Of a DNA stretch of 64,000 nucleotides, positions 61,434-64,000 are shown in pieces. The notes under the pieces are model-generated. The model did no database searches. It was not told where the DNA came from and saw only the letters and a program-made list of their open reading frames with translations. Positions within the stretch are counted from its first letter, which is position 1. Every line of letters starts with the position of its first letter. The stretch comes from Phylloscopus collybita. Its lineage: Eukaryota > Chordata > Aves > Passeriformes > Phylloscopidae. The stretch covers positions 29,098,001 to 29,162,000 of the forward strand of contig JAJNNQ010000040.1 in assembly GCA_027886175.1 (NCBI GenBank), given 5' to 3'. A program made the position numbers and the translations under genes.

Positions 61434-61457
61434 AAATCAGAGAACAAAGTCTAACAA

Positions 61458-63931
61458 CCCCTCTGGAAAGGAGATATGACCCAAAACAGCGCAAGCGAAA
61501 AAAAACGAGAAAATTTGGAAATGGAGTGATTGCCACCAAAGAGACTGAGATGAAATGAGGGCCACTGAAAAAGGCCAAGACTTACCAAAAATGACTCCAA
61601 TTTAAATCCTGGAATCAGGGAAGCCATGCAAAACAAGAGATAGGAGAAGATGTCTCAGAAGTGAAATGGAAAAAAAAAAATAAAAAATGACAGAAGCAAG
61701 CGAAAACCATAAAAGTGAATGGGGTGGCCAGAAGTGCAGGGAAATGGACGGAAGCTTGCCCAATTAATGCTCATTAAAATCGCAAGATTTCGTTCCCTTT
61801 CCTGAAAGGAAAGTCTTCCTTTCAGGAAAGGGAAGGAAATCTTGAAATCAGAGAACAAAGTCTAACAACCCCTCTGGAAAGGAGATATGACCCAAAACAG
61901 CGCAAGCGAAAAAAACCGAGAAAATTTGGAAATGGAGTGATTGCCACCAAAGAGACTGAGATGAAATGAGGGCCGCTGAAAAAGGCCAAGACTTACCAAA
62001 AATGACTCCAATTTAAATCCTGGAATCAGGGAAGCCATGCAAAACAAGAGATAGGAGAAGATGTCTCAGAAGTGAAATGGAAACAAAAACCATGGAAAAA
62101 TGACAGAAGCAAGCGAAAACCATAAAAGTGAATGGGGTGGCCAGAAGTGCAGGGAAATGGACGGAAGCTTGCCCAATTAATGCTCATTAAAATCGCAAGA
62201 TTTCGTTCCCTTTCCTGAAAGGAAAATCTTCCTTTCAGGAAAGGGAACGAAATCTTGAAATCAGAGAACAAAGTCTAACAACCCCTCTGGAAAGGAGATA
62301 TGACCCAAAACAGCGCAAGCGGAAAAAACCGAGAAAATTTGGAAATGGAGTGATTGCCACCAAAGAGACTGAGATGAAATGAGGGCCACTGAAAAAGGCC
62401 AAGACTTACCAAAAATGACTCCAATTTAAATCCTGGAATCAGGGAAGCCATGCAAAACAAGAGATAGGAGAAGATGTCTCAGAAGTGAAATGGAAAAAAA
62501 AACCATGGAAAAATGACAGAAGCAAGCGAAAACCATAAAAGTGAATGGGGTGGCCAGAAGTGCAGGGAAATGGACGGAAGCTTGCCCAATTAATGCTCAT
62601 TAAAATCGCAAGATTTCGTTCCCTTTCCTGAAAGGAAAGTCTTCCTTTCAGGAAAGGGAACGAAATCTTGAAATCAGAGAACAAAGTCTAACAACCCCTC
62701 TGGAAAGGAGATATGACCCAAAACAGCGCAAGCGAAAAAAACCGAGAAAATTTGGAAATGGAGTGATTGCCACCAAAGAGACTGAGATGAAATGAGGGCC
62801 ACTGAAAAAGGCCAAGACTTACCAAAAATGACTCCAATTTAAATCCTGGAATCAGGGAAGCCATGCAAAACAAGAGATAGGAGAAGATGTCTCAGAAGTG
62901 AAATGGAAAAAAAAACCATGGAAAAATGACAGAAGCAAGCGAAAACCATAAAAGTGAATGGGGTGGCCAGAAGTGCAGGGAAATGGACGGAAGCTTGCCC
63001 AATTAATGCTCATTAAAATCGCAAGATTTCGTTCCCTTTCCTGAAAGGAAAGTCTTCCTTTCAGCAAAGGGAACGAAATCTTGAAATCAGAGAACAAAGT
63101 CTAACAACCCCTCTGGAAAGGAGATATGACCCAAAACAGCGCAAGCGAAAAAAACCGAGAAAATTTGGAAATGGAGTGATTGCCACCAAAGAGATTGAGA
63201 TGAAATGAGGGCCACTGAAAAAGGCCAAGACTTACCAAAAATGACTCCAATTTAAATCCTGGAATCAGGGAAGCCATGCAAAACAAGAGATAGGAGAAGA
63301 TGTCTCAGAAGTGAAATGGAAAAAAAAACCATGGAAAAATGACAGAAGCAAGCGAAAACCATAAAAGTGAATGGGGTGGCCAGAAGTGCAGGGAAATGGA
63401 CGGAAGCTTGCCCAATTAATGCTCATTAAAATCGCAAGATTTCGTTCCCTTTCCTGAAAGGAAAGTCTTCCTTTCAGGAAAGGGAACGAAATCTTGAAAT
63501 CAGAGAACAAAGTCTAACAACCCCTCTGGAAAGGAGATATGACCCAAAACAGCGCAAGCGAAAAAAAACGAGAAAATTTGGAAATGGAGTGATTGCCACC
63601 AAAGAGACTGAGATGAAATGAGGGCCACTGAAAAAGGCCAAGACTTACCAAAAATGACTCCAATTTAAATCCTGGAATCAGGGAAGCCATGCAAAACAAG
63701 AGATAGGAGAAGATGTCTCAGAAGTGAAATGGAAAAAAAAAAATAAAAAATGACAGAAGCAAGCGAAAACCATAAAAGTGAATGGGGTGGCCAGAAGTGC
63801 AGGGAAATGGACGGAAGCTTGCCCAATTAATGCTCATTAAAATCGCAAGATTTCGTTCCCTTTCCTGAAAGGAAAGTCTTCCTTTCAGGAAAGGGAAGGA
63901 AATCTTGAAATCAGAGAACAAAGTCTAACAA
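61458..63931 (+). repeat. Monomers 150-155, last complete monomers
   Basis: Starts are 61458, 61869, 62282, 62695, 63108 and 63521. The first three repeat the markers of 57746, 58157 and 58570. 62695 has CAGCAAAGGG and 63108 GAGATTGAG, the same adjacent pair as at 37952/38365. 63521 returns to AAAAAACGAG with the GGAAGGAAATC arm, like 61458, so a new cycle seems to begin as the window ends. 61869 has a C in its poly-A tract (GAAACAAAAACC). Confidence 0.82.
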
Positions 63932-64000
63932 CCCCTCTGGAAAGGAGATATGACCCAAAACAGCGCAAGCGAAAAAAACCGAGAAAATTTGGAAATGGAG
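63932..64000 (+). repeat. Partial monomer 156 (69 bp), cut by window end
   Basis: It begins CCCCTCTGG and runs to the GGAAATGGAG motif of the A half without a visible change. The array therefore continues past the window. Confidence 0.98.

Larger units (their letters stand above)
57746..61457 (+). repeat. Monomers 141-149, 9-monomer segment (3712 bp)
   Basis: Starts are 57746, 58157, 58570, 58983, 59395, 59808, 60221, 60633 and 61045. The opening trio (GGAAGGAAATC arm; GGGCCGCTG with altered loop; GCGGAAAAAACC) recurs at 61458, 61869 and 62282. Inside it, the pair 58983/59395 (ATC loop, then CTG-poly-A) is echoed by 60633/61045 with a 1650-bp step. 60221 has a 1-bp deletion (AGAAGTCAGGG). 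Confidence 0.8.
1..64000 (+). repeat. Satellite DNA array, ~413-bp monomer, head-to-tail, 155 complete copies
   Basis: The motif CCCCTCTGGAAAGGAGATAT recurs at 1, 414, 825, 1236, 1648, 2062, 2475 and so on to 63932, at intervals of 409-415 bp (two monomer-start variants add one A). Every copy has the same orientation, and no foreign sequence interrupts the series. Most copies differ by only a few substitutions plus poly-A length changes, so the array is strongly homogenised. No gene, RNA gene or transposon is visible anywhere. This is typical of eukaryotic centromeric or heterochromatic satellites maintained by unequal exchange and gene conversion; the chromosomal location is inference. Neither edge of the array is in the window, so its full length is unknown. 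Confidence 0.99.

Noticed and set aside
158..64000. Recurrent minus-strand reading frames of 61-136 codons in nearly every monomer
   Set aside because: They begin mostly at TTG, stop at the same position in each repeat, change length with the poly-A tract and are broken by 1-bp loop deletions. No recognisable domain is present, and phenylalanine-rich runs simply reflect the A-rich plus strand. They are open because the repeat is, not because of coding selection.
1..64000. CRISPR array
   Set aside because: The repeating unit is 413 bp with no unique spacers between short repeats, and there are no cas genes.

Overview
The whole 64 kb window is one uninterrupted satellite DNA array. A monomer of about 413 bp (most copies 409-415 bp) is repeated head-to-tail in one orientation from the first base to the last. 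Taking the first base as monomer start, there are 155 complete monomers plus a 69-bp partial one at 63932-64000. I see no gene, RNA gene, mobile element, CRISPR array or non-satellite insertion. Short minus-strand reading frames recur in nearly every copy, but they are a by-product of the repeat: they mostly need TTG starts, end at the same stop in each unit, and change length with the poly-A tract.

This suggests a eukaryotic chromosome, in centromeric, pericentromeric or other constitutive heterochromatin. The species cannot be read from the sequence. Supporting points are the long homogenised array with multimeric higher-order repeats (HORs), CpG depletion with CpG-to-TpG/CpA variants, and the absence of coding content. 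A hand count of the first monomer gives 172 A, 74 C, 96 G and 71 T, so GC is about 41% and the strand shown is about 65% purine. No clear CENP-B box was found.

Each monomer has the same internal layout. An A half and a B half of about 203 and 210 bp share degenerate, collinear motifs, which suggests an ancestral dimer. A poly-A tract of variable length sits near the start of the B half. The B half also carries a perfect 29-bp inverted repeat with a 4-base loop (328-389 in copy 1), conserved with few arm changes across the array.

Shared diagnostic variants show HORs. At 3717-14441 four units of 7, 6, 7 and 6 monomers each start with the same marker monomer. At 16094-21877 a 7-monomer, 2892-bp unit is duplicated in tandem with all private variants I checked. 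At 21878-29298 there are related 7-mer and 4-mer units. At 29299-39604 the order is irregular, with 2- and 3-monomer duplications and several indels. At 40016-55267 there is a different family of about 6 monomers, marked by a 410-bp monomer. At 57746-63931 there is a 9-monomer-spaced pattern. The left half is rich in one subtype (GGGCCGCTG) and the right half in another (GGGCCACTG), so the array has at least two homogenisation domains. All variant comparisons were made by eye, so identity percentages are not given.
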